From NCBI GenBank assembly GCA_022539475.1, contig VCMS01000352.1, forward strand, positions 1 through 55,172: DNA of 55,172 bases, in the 5' to 3' direction. A program made the translations under genes and the position numbers. Position 1 is the first letter of the stretch; every line of letters begins with the position of its first letter. The notes beneath the pieces are model-generated. The model made no database searches and was not told the origin of the DNA. It worked only from the letters and a program-made list of their open reading frames with translations. This stretch comes from Gracilaria domingensis (Eukaryota; Rhodophyta; Florideophyceae; Gracilariales; Gracilariaceae). Shown here one piece after another: positions 32,901-44,359 of this stretch.

Positions 32901-34148
32901 GCGGTTTTCACCTCCAATACCACCCGCCAACAACTATTCGCCGTCCACGGATGTTCGTCCGCTTAAGCTGCTTCGGAAGCTTTTGGTGTTACAGCTGCTG
33001 TCTGTATCCCGGGATTTCGCCGCATACCAGCCAGCAGCCCACTGTTGACATGAACCATCACGCTGCCCCTGCATTTGGCCGAGAGCAGAGCCTGCTTTCC
33101 AGGCTCCGCCCAGCACACCTGAGCGCCAACGCGTTGTGCGTTTTGCTCACGGCGGCTGTTATCATCAACTGCCAGGCTCCAACCGCAAACCAACCACTTT
33201 ACAAGGGCCTACCACGCTTTAGCTTCATGCGCGCGCACATATGCTGCCTGTTTTTAGGTTCATGCAGTTCCACAAGATTGTCAACATCAGCTGGCACTTG
33301 TTGGTGGTGGCCACTCTGCGCCCGTTATTCCGTTTCCATTTCTGTGCCCTTTTCATCAAGAGGCGCGCTACTTGGAACTGGTCTGATCGTCATTACGCCT
33401 GCAATGCGCTCCCAATCTGATCTGCTCCTACTGGCTAGTGGCATGTATGACATTTCCTACCTCTGACGTCACACACGCATCTGGAACTTCTATCCGATCA
33501 ACCTATCGTATGCTGCTAGACGACATTCCACTCCTTTCGCACCAAACTACCGCCACTCTGCAGTCCATGCAATTCCTGCTACAGCATGGCCCGCCGCACT
33601 TTTACTATGACAATCGCATGAGGTAAGGGCTGCAGTTTAACCACTGCAACTCGCCGGCTACTTTCTGCAGTTCGATCCCTCCCGTCACGCCCCCGAACAG
33701 CGTCATCACCCACGTCCGGCTGCGCTGCAACCATAATTGGTACGAATACCGCTTGGGACTGCAGCTTGTATCCGCCGTAGTCGTATGCCCGGAAGCGCTG
33801 CTCCGTTCACACTTTTGGATTTCATTTCCGCTTTCTGCGAGAACTCTTCTCGTTTGTCGCATGCCATATCCAAACCCATGGCGTTCGCCGTGCTAGATGA
33901 CATGTTGGTCTTGTAATTGCTGTGCCACCTCTTTTGTTCAATACAGTAAAATTTTTGCTGTCCGTGCCCATCACACAGTCATGCACGCCAATTGTGTTCG
34001 AGGTCACCATGCTGGTTTGCACTAATCTCAAAGACAATGGTATTTGTTTCACATCAAGCTGCTGACCCTTGAAGAGTGACTTTGCAACTATTGCTGTGCA
34101 CAAAGGTTCAAACAGACAAGTTTGTGCGGCATCAAAGAGAAAGGTTAT
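32901..34148. other. spacer, no supported gene
   Basis: Frames are short and unrecognised. It may contain the left flank of the CACTA-type transposon, but no CACTA..TAGTG ends could be placed. Confidence 0.4.
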
Positions 34149-35057
34149 TTACTTTAGCTTTACAAGATTATTTCCCTGTTTAACTTGAAACGCATTTGCA
34201 TTGTCAGGGACTGTTTCAGTTCGAAGGAGCAAATGCGTGTATGTCTTAATGAGCTGATGCTCTTCATGAATCTCATAGATATAATTGACGCTACTGGTGT
34301 TCTTCTGAATAACAGAATCCTTGGCAGACGAAGTGCTTTCTTCAGTTTCAAGCGGTTCTCGCTCTCTTGTGCTATTGTCAGTATCCTCGTCAGCTGTAGA
34401 TGATGACAGCATAACTCTGGGTTCACGGGATATATTGTCACGGCTGCATGAAGATGTCATGGTTTTTTGCGAAGAAACACCGCTTGAATCTGTCGTGCAA
34501 TAATCCTCCGGGTTAAAATCGGGTCCAGAACTTGAAGAGGAATTTGAAAGAGAATCTTTGCGAGCATGATACCGATCTCGTCTTCTTCGTAACTTTTCTT
34601 CGCGCACGGTTGCAAGTTCTGCTGCAGAAGCAGCTGCGTACAATTTCCGACGCCTCTGATTTTCCCTCTCTCTGTTTCCTTTCTTCGTTCTCCATATTTT
34701 CTTCCGTAACGATCCACTACATGGCTGCTTTCTGATATCAGCTAAATTTCCTGCAGCGGTGGACAGCAAATGTATAATTTGTGCCTGCGATTGGGCGGGC
34801 TCCGACGCGCGAGAAATTTTGAACATAATTATATTTGTGTTTCCCGGGATACATATCTTCTCCACGGGCAAACGATGTTCATCGGAAATCTGCAGCTCCA
34901 TGTACTTTTCACTCATACTTTGGTTCGTGTGAGAAAAGATTTCGAATCTAGATCGTCCAAACCTCTGCTTCGATGCGACGCAGGAGTGCAGGACATCAGC
35001 AGTCGGAATGGTCTCATTCGAGATTTCGTTCGTGCCGCGCTGCGTGGCACTATCCAA
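34149..35057 (-). CDS. unknown 302-aa protein downstream of the CACTA-type transposase
   Basis: Uninterrupted frame from ATG at 35057. A highly basic middle region (GSLRKKIWRTKKGNRERENQ through REEKLRRRRDRYHARK, about residues 118-168) reads like a bZIP-type basic or coiled-coil region, followed by Ser-rich and acidic stretches and a hydrophobic end. No family recognised. It lies 365 bp past the transposase stop on the same strand, so it may be the second gene of the transposon (a DNA-binding TnpA-like role would fit the basic region) or an unrelated ORF. Notably it has no stops, while the transposase has three. Confidence 0.4.
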   Translation of the reverse strand: MDSATQRGTNEISNETIPTADVLHSCVASKQRFGRSRFEIFSHTNQSMSEKYMELQISDEHRLPVEKICIPGNTNIIMFKISRASEPAQSQAQIIHLLSTAAGNLADIRKQPCSGSLRKKIWRTKKGNRERENQRRRKLYAAASAAELATVREEKLRRRRDRYHARKDSLSNSSSSSGPDFNPEDYCTTDSSGVSSQKTMTSSCSRDNISREPRVMLSSSTADEDTDNSTREREPLETEESTSSAKDSVIQKNTSSVNYIYEIHEEHQLIKTYTHLLLRTETVPDNANAFQVKQGNNLVKLK

Positions 35058-35422
35058 TCCCAGGCTAACACTACACGCATATCTACGTGTACCGCATGGA
35101 ATTACACGCCGTATCTTCGTTTTCAGATGTGTGCCTGTACAAAGTTGGGGCTTGGTGATGGTTCCGATGTCTCGCAGTCATCAGCATTTCCCGGTCTAGC
35201 TGCACAGCTTTCTCGATTCTCTTTGAAATTCATTGCAGTTGTCGTCCAGAGGGACGGTCGCTCTTCCTAACTCTCTAAAACGCTTTGATGCAAGCATCCA
35301 GAACATGAGGTGATGTCTCAAGCATTGCTACTTGTTACGATGTGTAATTGGAAACGATATGGAACGGGAATTGAAGAATAGTCGCACAATGCTTGGAAAC
35401 CATGTTTTCGATTTGGTATCAC
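35058..35422. other. spacer between transposase and the 302-aa ORF
   Basis: No protein-like frame on the minus strand. The plus frame 34770-35270 overlaps but has no recognisable content. Confidence 0.4.
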
Positions 35423-38400
35423 CTAGACGCGAGATCTAATACCTTGCAGGGATTCCACAACCCCTGCAGAGCTGTTGGCCGCTATTTGATTTCTATCGAC
35501 ATAGTAGCGACGCCCGGAAATATCTAAGATTCCGATTTGTCTGTCGATGCAGTCCACGATCTCGATGGTATTGACAACTCTTTGCCGTCCCTCCGTGTAC
35601 AAAAGCCCATAGGAAATATCTTCAACTAATCCGTACTCCCAAGAGACATCGACGAATACAGGCTTGAATTTTAGTGTCTGCCCATTGTGAGCGACTTCTA
35701 CGACCAACTCAATTATTTTGTTTATGGACCCGTAGTAAACATCTCTACGAGTGTCTGCAGAGGCTTGATGAACGCAAGAAGAATGCTGTGAGCCTTCCGG
35801 CACAAATTGTGCAGCGATATGATGTTTCGGTCGAGCGTTGATTCTCCTCCTACATCTCTGTGAGAAAGATTCTCTGCTCTCTATGACTAAGTTGCTGTCG
35901 GGCTTTGGTATCGTCGCCGTCTGAAATCTCCTCGTGGATTTGATTGAGACCGATGATGCCTTCTGATGGAAGTTTGCTGCGAGGAACCTATTCAAAGCTC
36001 CGATTACCTTCTCCGGAACATGCTCGTAAACGTGCTGCAGCCCATGACATGTCACACCGATTTCCACATCCTGTATTTTATGGACGTCATTGACGCTCTG
36101 GGATGGGCTTCTATGCCATGAAATGCTGGGTTCCGGGATAGGGATGGTTCCATTATTTGCAATTTTGAGGGCCAGCAGACGAAAGTTTTCGTGAAACAGG
36201 TGGGAGGTTAATTGAGACCTACTATGTATCCGTTTGCCTACTTCTCCTAAGAGTCTCTCGATGACAAATTGTGAAGACACCGGAAGTCGTCCACACTCGC
36301 GAAGCAGTTCTGGAAGATGCAGAATCGCGAGTGTTGTAGGAGTGAAGCAGAATTAATGTGGTTCGGATAAGTAGAACAGATCAGAGAACATCGCATACAG
36401 CTCTTCAACCAACGATCGCAGGTGAATCACCCTTTCGGTGCCACAATTGTAAGAGAAGCTAACTGAAACAAGCTCCGATGTTTTGCAGCAAAGCATTATT
36501 ATCTTCTTCGGCACCTTGTATCGATGTAGGAATGGAACGATGTACATCTCTGCATGTCGTTTATAATCTTCGGCCTTAAATTTCGACAGATGTTCTAATG
36601 AGAGTGGCGATCGTCCCCATGAACTTGGTATTCCTCAAGAACACTCGCTTAGAGACTTGTTAATAGTTCTCAGTACCTCCTCTTGAACGCAGTATTTCGG
36701 TTTCACTGGTGTCACTCTGTGTTTAGGATGCGAACCCGAGATCAGACGAAATACATGCTTCACCCAACCTAGCAGAATCAGATGCATTGCATCATACGGG
36801 AAAGAGAACACATAGTCCAGGGACAATCGGGATAAGATGGATCTTCTTTTGATACCTGAAGCGATCACAATACTTTTCCTCTCTTCTGCCGACAGCCGTT
36901 TGCTGGACAACTTCCGCCATATCGAAAGCACTCCAGTACTTGTTCGCGGCTCAGGACACTCCATGTTGACGAGAGCCCCGGGATGCTTAAACTCCCCTTC
37001 TCTGAAGGATTGCTTAAGATTATCGCTATCTAGTTCTGACACTGCACAAAGGGTTTTGCACATCTTCATGTTTTGCTTTGCCTTCAGGCAAAACCTACAG
37101 AACAGCCTTCCGTTGTGGCCAACATATCCGAAGACCTTCGTGGCTGCAGGCCAGTCGGCCGTAAAGAACAGTACGAACGCCCTGACCGTACGAACTTTTC
37201 CATCGAAGCATGCCATTTGCACGCCGCTATCGAGAAGTCTCAAATCCGTGACAATGTCGTGCAGAAAGGTGTCAAAGTAATTGGATTCGTGAGACCCAGG
37301 AATAACAGCGAGTATGATGGCGTTCGAGGCTTTACTCCTCTTATCTGCACTTAGACTTAAGACAGTGGACACAACTGGCCATGTCGTAATTGGAGTCCCA
37401 TTTCTACTTCTTCCGCACTCGAAACCATCTGTGGAAAGGGTGAGAAAGACGAAGATTTCCTTTTCCTCATTCCAGTCCTTCATTCGGTCAGGGTGTAATC
37501 TCTGGAACGTATCCCAGTGATAGTAATCATGTTGCCCATCCCCCGCATTATCATTCGACAAACTATGATAAGCAAGCCTGCAACCATTCATGAGATCCAC
37601 AAACGATTCTTGAGCGTTACACAAACCTCTCAAGGCTGATGACATCTTCAAGAACCAAAAAAACTTTGAACTTCTCTTCAGAGAAGCATGGCAAACTGGG
37701 CAACTATCTATTCTTGTTAGACATCCGGCCTGTGCGACATGACCTATTGGACACATTGCAACCCTCGACTTTTCAAGCAGAGACTGTTCAACCGCATGGG
37801 AGTTCAAGATCTTGAGAGAAAATGCCGATCTTATAGGTCCGAGAGACAACAACTTCTGTATGGCTCTTTGGGAAACGTTCGAAACTTCTGCACTATAGAG
37901 AAACGCAGCAAGTCGTTCGAATTCTATTTGCTTAGAACTCTTCTCGCTCTTAACGGATAACGTGTCCAAATTATTCTCTCCTACTTGTGCTAAAGAAGAA
38001 TGCAGCAATGAATCATGGGCAGAAAATTCGGACCATTGAGAAAGAGAAGACGACGATGAGCGCGGTGTATCTGACATTGATTCATGGTCAAATGCTTCAT
38101 GTGATTCATCAACGTAGTCATGAACTTCCTCTACTTCTTTTTCTGAATCCAGTGATTGTGGTGGAAATATGTTTTCCTCATTTTCATCATATGAAGATTC
38201 GTTTCTGAGCCCAGTGTCAACATAATTGGGTTCCTGTTGAGCGTTACCAGTATCAGCAGCAATATTCGCAAGTTCTACTTCATTATCTTGGTCGAAGGGA
38301 TTTCTGGTTTCCTTCTCCCACCTACAGCGCCGCTTAATGGGTCTTTCTAGCAGCTCTATATCATCGCCTGCAGGAAGAAGAGCGCTACTCTATTCTTGAT

Positions 38401-38506
38401 TTGAGGAAACTGATGGCTCAGACAGACTGAAGTGTGGGAGAGTATGTTTCGAGGTTTCCCATCGATACCTTTTTCGGCGTTCCTTTTCAATCGATTCTTT
38501 TCCCAT
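35423..38506 (-). pseudogene. CACTA/EnSpm-type (TnpD, Transposase_21-like) transposase
   Basis: One frame of about 1,027 codons from ATG at 38506 (MGKESIEKERR). The N-terminal third is acidic and Ser-rich, then a Cys/His cluster (CPIGHVAQAGCL, CPVCHA). The catalytic region matches TnpD transposases: VFLTLSTDGFECGRS, a LAVIPGSHESNYFDTFLHD block, FFTADWPAATKVFGYVGHNG followed by C-x2-C, and FPYDAMHLILLGWVKHVF; the C-terminal VPVSSQFVIERLLGEVGKRI is also typical. Three in-frame stops, TAG 38390, TGA 36635 and TAA 36353, with homology continuing directly after each and no frameshift. These enzymes cut and join CACTA transposon ends. Inactive unless stops are bypassed. Confidence 0.8.
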
Positions 38507-39039
38507 TACCGCCCAGGGGCTGAAGTCACTTCACTTCTGAGACGGTCTCACGGTGAGAGTAGACTTGACGATGTTGGGGGGTGACAGAAAATCATTGCAT
38601 GTGTTGTTTGGACATTATCAAGCTTCACAAAAACGTGAAGTTTTGAAAACTTTAGGCAATTCATTCACATTTCGGTTGGCTACACGTTCGCCTTCAGTCT
38701 CTACCTGCTCTTAAGCGCTTCTCAGGGAATCAATCCGATGGTTCCGCTTCACCTCCTATTCACAGAGGCCAGCTTCATTTTCTGGGTTCTGTCGTATCTT
38801 CTACGTGACATCACCAGTTCCCTTCCCTGGGGTGCAGCCGCACCACGGTGCCTACCTTCGCCCACCCGCAGGTAGAAACGTACGAGGGAGTACGAAGAAA
38901 GTGAGCTTTCATCCATATCAGGTTCGTTTCAGCAGTGAACGCGTTTTCGATCGTCCGCAACTTTATTCAATATCAGACTGATATCAGAGTTTAACGTTTT
39001 CTTCTCTCTTCTGCAAGCTGCATACGACTATAGTCCAGT
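38507..39039. promoter_or_regulatory. intergenic region between divergent transposon genes
   Basis: About 530 bp between the transposase start (minus) and the ORF starting at 39040 (plus), so it should hold both promoters. It includes a C-rich stretch around 38815-38880. No specific element identified. Confidence 0.35.
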
Positions 39040-40418
39040 ATGAGGTCTCGAACTATGCATAACGTAACCGCCGACAGCGCAATCATGAGAGAGACTACAC
39101 CACTGGTGAGTCACAGAAGCACCTCTGCACAGATGAACCGCCCAAATACACCTGATGCAGACATGGTGGTTGAGAATTCGGAAGTGCCGTCTGGCAACAA
39201 CTTTCCAATTGCTCGTCATAGCGCTCTCCAAGGCATCCCGAGCCAAGCTCATGAACGCCTTCCTCCTAATTCTGTCTTGATTCCCAGCGCTGCATCGAAG
39301 CGTAAGATGAAGGACAAAGACCGCCCTGGAGTTCCAACTGGGTCTTTGCTTTCGGCCAGAGTCGTGTTCAACTGTTTGTATCAGAAGCAAATGAATCAAT
39401 CTAATCCGGATGGAGACAACTTTCCGATATATCCGGAGATGTCCAACGCAGTGAAGGATGCTTTGCCGACAGTTTCTCTACCAGCGATTGGGCTTGAAAC
39501 CAGGAGAGCGCACCTTTCGTTATATTCGAGTGCAGTTTTGCATCTCAGCTTTCTCAGCTGAAGCGAAGGCTGTTGGAAACCTTTCCTGTTCTATCCGCTG
39601 CTCAGAACAGTTGGATAGTTCCCGAATTCCTCAAGGGGATCATGCAGCGTGACAAGAAGGCAGCAAAGGAAGCTAAGAAGCGAAGTATGAAGTCACCCAC
39701 TGTCCCTGTATCTAGTCTATTGCCTCCGTCTGCGGCGGGTGCTCTTACAGATGAGAATAGTGACGGACGACGAAGAAATTCGGAGAAAGAAGCAGAAGAC
39801 GCCACCGAGCGTCCTTCTCATTATGACAGAGAAGTGCCCAACCCTGGGCAGTGCCTTCCAACCGGATGCCATTCGGAACTCGGACAAGATGACTCACAGC
39901 TGCAGCGTCAGAACTCGAATGCAGATAATGATAACGTGGGGCGTAGAGAAGCGAGTGGTACTCATCGCAAAGCTCTGCGAGATCATGGAGGTATCACTTC
40001 AGGACGTCCTTCAAATCCGAAAGCTGTAGTAGCGGGGGCTGGCGCACGCCAGAGGTACGACGACGACGAGAGTTGCATTGGAAGGGGAGCCGGGGTTGAG
40101 TGTTCTCATCGTGAAAAGAGAGGCACTATTAGCCGTAAGGAGCCGAAAAAGCGTTTCTTGGAGACATTGAATCAGGATTCCGAAATTGAAGACGATGATG
40201 TCGGGCAGCTACTTACTGGAAAGATACGCGCTCGTGTCCGTAATAGCAATCCATTGGGACGCAAGAAGCGCAAGAAGAATATGAATGTGGCACAGCCCGA
40301 TGAAGATAAAGATGAAATTGAGCCGGGTACCGCACCAGCGACGAGGCGCCGCACTGCAGGACTCGTGCAGCCCCGTAATCGCTCGAAGCAGTCGAATATG
40401 CGCAAGAGCTCTCACTAG
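39040..40418 (+). pseudogene. second ORF of the CACTA-type element, basic/low-complexity, frameshifted
   Basis: 39040-39561 encodes about 170 residues (SASKRKMKDKDRPGVPTGS, NCLYQKQMNQSNPDGD). After a frame change near 39500 the stretch to 40418 gives about 290 residues, starting with helical SQLSQLKRRLLETFPVL and EFLKGIMQRDKKAAKEAKKR, then a long charged, Ser/Arg-rich tail with probable nuclear signals (GRKKRKKNM). A spliced intron or a frameshift could join them; no GT-AG pair is obvious. No family recognised. Divergent from the transposase, as second proteins of CACTA elements often are. Confidence 0.5.
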
Positions 40419-40819
40419 AACGTGGATCTTCAGAACTATGTCTTGAACGTATTCGGAGACCTTCTACGAGCCTTGGATACTGTGCCCATGTGTTTTGTCA
40501 CGGGATGCGATCGCCCCCACCTAGATTTGCGAGTGACAATGAAAAACGCTCTTCTGCTTTCTTCGAACAAAGATTGCAAGTAAGTAACGAGAACACACCT
40601 TTCTCCACTCCTGTAAAACTTTCTAACCACCTCTATTCTCTTGTTCAGTCATCACTCTCTCCCTTTTATGCGTCAATCTGCTGATCAATAGATCTTAACC
40701 GTCCCACTTGGTCCAAAGGAACATGATACTGGACGTATCGCTCACTGCATCAGTAGAAATATGAAAACCCTATGATAGAGCTCAATTTGATACACTGAGA
40801 AGGCCCACACTGGGCACTC
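40419..40819. other. short spacer before the repeat cluster
   Basis: No supported gene; unremarkable composition. Confidence 0.4.
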
Positions 40820-41395
40820 TCTTCGACCCATTTGGTCTATAAACGTGCATGTTATTGAGTGCATTTGGTCGTGCTCGAGTACTTCAAGAGAACTACAGCG
40901 GATTGTTTTTCGTACAAATCTTGTTTACAATCAGTCCGTATTCTGTGCACTCAAAGTGTGACTTTTCGGTCATTTTAAGAGCACATTTTGTCATATATTT
41001 GTCGAAAACCTGGGCCACAAAAGTGACATATATAGAACAGTTTTCGTTCTTGAACAGCCCACATGTAGAGGACACGTTTTGGTCATTTATTGGTCCTCTA
41101 CGAGGTACAATTTTCGTCTACATTATGGCTATACGTGAAGACCACGTTACGGTCATATCCAGCTAGACATTTCGTACACATTTCGTCCTTGTAGCGGCAA
41201 TATGATCCGGTCTCTTTTAGGGCGCATATTGGACGCACCTATGGGGCCACATTTTGTACCAATCTAAGTGCCATTATTTTGGCCGTATATGGCCACAAAT
41301 GGGCCACGTTTTGACGTAAACAAGCACAGACAAATAAGTCGTAGTTACGGTCATATTTGGGCCATATTTAGTCCAATCCATAGGACCACAGGGCT
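40820..41395. repeat. cluster of short degenerate repeats at the right edge of the nested insertion
   Basis: At least a dozen copies, in both orientations, of a motif like CACATTTTGGTCATA, for example near 40985 (CACATTTTGTCATAT), 41071 (CACGTTTTGGTCATT), 41140 (CACGTTACGGTCATAT), 41248 (CACATTTTGTACC), 41309 (CACGTTTTGACG) and 41350 (ACGGTCATATTTGGGCCAT). Such 10-20 bp sub-terminal repeats are where CACTA-type transposases and their partners bind. The cluster ends within a few bases of the retroelement B gag sequence. Confidence 0.6.
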
Positions 41396-41435
41396 GTGGG
41401 CGTCCTCAGAATCCCATAGTCGGTTGGATTCTGCG

Positions 41436-43699
41436 TCAGCCCGGGGGGTGAGGCTCGTACCTCGAGAGGAAAGCGTGGCTCCTACGCTTCCTCCGTCTCG
41501 TTTTCCTTCGGGTGTGCGCTGTCCTCGCTAGGACTCTCCTCAAAAGAGAGGATTTGATTGACCTGTTGAGCGCTCCGCGAAGGTGCAGGAGCACGTCCCA
41601 CAGGGTTCGCTCTGGATTGCGGGTAACGGTCCCGCGCTGCAGCCTGACCTTAGGGCAAGTGCCCACTTGGGTTTTGACGTGGCGCTTGTCCGTGGCGGGG
41701 CTTATAGTACCCTTCGGCAACACGTTGGTGATAATTCGCCTCGCGAACTTGCACCAACGTGTTCCGGTATTCGGGCGGGAGCCATTCGCAGCAAGGCCGA
41801 GAGGTGGACAGACAGATACGACAGCGGGTCGTTCTGTTGTCGGAATTCGGTACCGCGCGGTACGGTGGTGGCGCCTGAGGGAGCGTCACCGGATTAACCC
41901 TGGGGGAGTGTAGTTGAAGTCCCGACAGGGTTGTATCGCAGACGGAGTCGAAGTACCCGTAGAATGGAAAGAAGGAATAGACGGGGGCGCGGCTGGTTGA
42001 ATGGCCAGGGCCAGGGCGTCCTCGTCTTCAAAATGCACGCACTAGTGGGGTTCATCAGTGTCCGTTGAGACACTCAGCGAAGCCTTCGATGAGACCCTTC
42101 GGGTTTGTGCGCTCTTCTCCGCGTCCAGTGTCTTAAAATACTTCTTGCCTCCCGTATGGGTATCGCCCAGCCCTTCAGCATAGCTGACCAGCTGGCGGAA
42201 AACCATTTTGGGATGCGTTGACGAGTACATCCGTACACCGGCCCTGATTGCGGGAAGCATCCCTCGACGAAGAGGGCCTTGAGGCGACTCTCTGGGAACA
42301 TGTTTCCGCATCGGAGGTTCTTTGTCCACAAATGGTCAGCGAATTCGCGTTCAGACACCGCTGAGCTCTGGCGGTGTGTGATGACGTCGTGGTAGGCCTT
42401 CGATAGGACATCGTCCGTCGCGTAAACTTCAAGGAGGTAGTTGACCACCTCGGGGTAGGACGAGAGGAGTTCAAAACTCTTCTCGACCACGGCCCCGGAT
42501 TGGCCAGTGATCTTGGCGGTTACTGTGTCCCTAGCGGATTGCTCCAGAAAGAAACGAAAGAGCCAGAGAGCTGCTCCTTCGTGTACACCATTCTGTTCAC
42601 ACGCATTCCGGAACGCGGCTAAGAACCGTAAGACCAAAATTGGATCTTTGCCCGAGAACTTCAAGGGCATTTGCAGTTGCATGCGTTTCGCATGCTTCGC
42701 AACTGCACGAGCGACCGAAGCGTTGTAACGACCACTCCGGGCGTTCCAGCGGTAGTGCTTGAAGCTCAGCACTTTTGAAAAGTCCCCATTGTTGGGTCGA
42801 ATGCGGTGCAAATGCGAAACGTCCACTTCGGGGTCGGAGTCGTCCGAGTCGACTGCGTCTGACCTGTCTGAGTCAGACTGCGAGTCGTCCGAGTTGGAAA
42901 AGCCACGACCCTTGCGGGATGACTTCCTCCTGTTCCGACGTCGGCTTGGGGACTTCCGGTTCCTCCTCTTGTCACGACCCACGTGGGAATCGCGACCGGT
43001 ACTCTTCTGCTTCCCTGGGAGGGCACTGCCCAAGTCGGGTCTATCAATATTGAGGTCCCTGCCGGGTCTGGAATCTGCTTCATGTGCGGCAGGGATAGTG
43101 GTGGGTTGCCATACCGAGACGGGCGGCTGATGGTTGACAGGTTGCTCATACCCAATGGGAGCGAGCTGGAGACGGCGCTGTACCTCAGTGTGCACACTGG
43201 TGGCAATAGCGCCGTCCAGAATTCCGGTGACGGTCATCTTAAAAGCGACCCGCTGGACAAGGGTATCCAGCAGGCCCTCCACTTCAGCATTAACCCTGAG
43301 GGCAATACGGCGCTCGACCTCGAGTGTCACTATAGACTCCACGAGTGGCCTCAGGGCTATGAGTAGTTCTCCCGTAACGGGTTGAAGCTCACTCCCTGCG
43401 GGTCGTTGCGGAGTCCCAACGAGGGTCTCGGGCGCTGTTACCCTGGGGGTCTGCGGCTGCGGAGTCGCTTCTCGAGAGGCATGCTGGCGCATGGCCTCGA
43501 GACGGTTTTGAAAGTCGGTCGCGGAGGACTGACGGAGTATGCGCTCCGGGTCCTCCACACGTGGTAGAATCCCTCCATGGGTGCTTCGGGTGCTCGGAGC
43601 CCCTGAACCGCGAGCAGGCGGCACTTCGTCAATGCCGTTATCCCGATGGGGTGGAGCAGGACCGGCGTGTCCATGAAAAGATCCTGGTGGGGTGGACAT
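41436..43699 (-). pseudogene. retroelement B gag
   Basis: Starts at ATG 43699 (MSTPPGSFHG). N-terminal Pro-rich part, a coiled segment, a Ser/Arg-rich basic/acidic domain (RNRRKSSRKGRGF, SDDSQSDSDRSD), then a capsid-like helical region (KRMQLQMPLKFSGKDPILVL, VVNYLLEVYATDD, CGNMFPESRLKALFVEG) that aligns with element A gag. A frameshift near 42245 moves the rest to another frame (VSYAEGLGDTHTGG). A Cys-rich part, RCRICLSTSRPCCEW, lies near 41.8 kb, corresponding to the zinc-knuckle-like region of element A. The linker past this point runs into the nested insertion near 41.4 kb. Confidence 0.75.
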
Positions 43700-43911
43700 A
43701 ACGGTAGGCAGAAAGGAATTTTCGTCCGGCTTGCGACAAAGTGAACCCAAATGCGGGCAAGTTCGAGAAACCCCTAGAGGGAAATGGAACGGCGCGGTGA
43801 AACCAAATGATCCGCGACGGGTCGGAAAGGCCCGAATGGGAAGAAATGATTCGAAAGCGACGAAGCGAATCCCGTGAGGGTCAAATTAACCAGAAAAGAC
43901 CCGAGAGGGTA

Positions 43912-43930
43912 ATTCTAGGTCGGGAGACCA
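43912..43930 (-). other. primer-binding site of retroelement B
   Basis: On the minus strand TGGTCTCCCGACCTAGAAT starts two bases inside the 5' LTR. Identical to the element A site. The implied primer tRNA would end ..CTAGGTCGGGAGACCA; I could not assign it to an amino acid. Confidence 0.85.
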
Positions 43931-43932
43931 GT

Positions 43933-44359
43933 TGTAGTACAGCCACAGGCCGTGACAACGTACTATGCCCTGATAAAGGAACAAATTGCGCAGCACCCAA
44001 GCGGGGACGAAGGAGCACTCAACGGACGCTAACAACGGGGCGCGAGATAGGCGCGCAGCACCGGTAGTGACGGTAGGATGACCCTTGTGGGAAACTAGAC
44101 GATGAAAGAATCGGCTAGGGGGTGCCTGAGGTTTACCACGGTGAGCTCTGCCTGGTGGGAGATGCTTAAGTGCACCTCCCACGGGCACAAGACACGTGTC
44201 GAAAATAATAAACTATCTACCTATAGGGGGGGTCCCGAAGGGCGACACGACAACTGTCACAACCCTACACGTGTGGGACCGCGAGGTGCACCCTGTGCAC
44301 ACTAACTAAACAAACTAATACTATGCACCCGTCAGGGCGATGCCTCTCACTGCACTACA
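43933..44359 (-). repeat. 5' LTR of retroelement B
   Basis: 427 bp, about 97% alike to 15762-16188, with TGTAGT..ACTACA ends. GTTAC follows at 44360-44364. Confidence 0.9.

Larger units (their letters stand above)
24891..41400. mobile_element. nested insertion (about 16.5 kb) inside retroelement B
   Basis: It splits the linker between the gag zinc-knuckle region (right, to about 41.4 kb) and the protease (left, from about 24.9 kb). Linker lengths on the two sides add up to about the length seen in element A, so little retroelement sequence seems lost. Contents left to right: unassigned AT-rich DNA, Sel1-repeat, acetyltransferase and M1 aminopeptidase pseudogenes (plus strand), an Arf fragment (minus), a GC-rich patch with a hairpin, an unknown ORF, a CACTA-type transposase (minus), a second ORF (plus) and short repeats to the right edge. 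I could not find matching terminal inverted repeats or a target duplication, so one insertion or several is unresolved. Confidence 0.55.
15762..44359 (-). mobile_element. LTR retroelement B (chromovirus), 28.6 kb with nested insertion
   Basis: Two LTRs of 427 bp in the same orientation (15762-16188 and 43933-44359) flank the element, and GTTAC lies immediately outside both (15757-15761 and 44360-44364). The element reads leftward: 5' LTR, primer-binding site (43912-43930), gag (about 43.7-41.4 kb), then protease-RT-RNase H-integrase-chromodomain (24.9-20.6 kb), a 4.4-kb 3' region with an antisense frame, polypurine tract and 3' LTR. Between gag and protease lies about 16.5 kb of unrelated DNA; without it the element would be about 12 kb. 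The LTRs differ at about 13 of 427 positions, mostly transitions, so the insertion is not very recent. Confidence 0.9.

Noticed and set aside
32402..33466. 354-aa plus-strand ORF
   Set aside because: Low-complexity Ala/Arg/Cys composition in a GC-rich patch; no recognisable fold.
41380..41425. CCACAGGGCTGTGG as a CACTA-type terminus
   Set aside because: It is a local palindrome at the junction, but no matching inverted copy was found near the left edge of the nested block.
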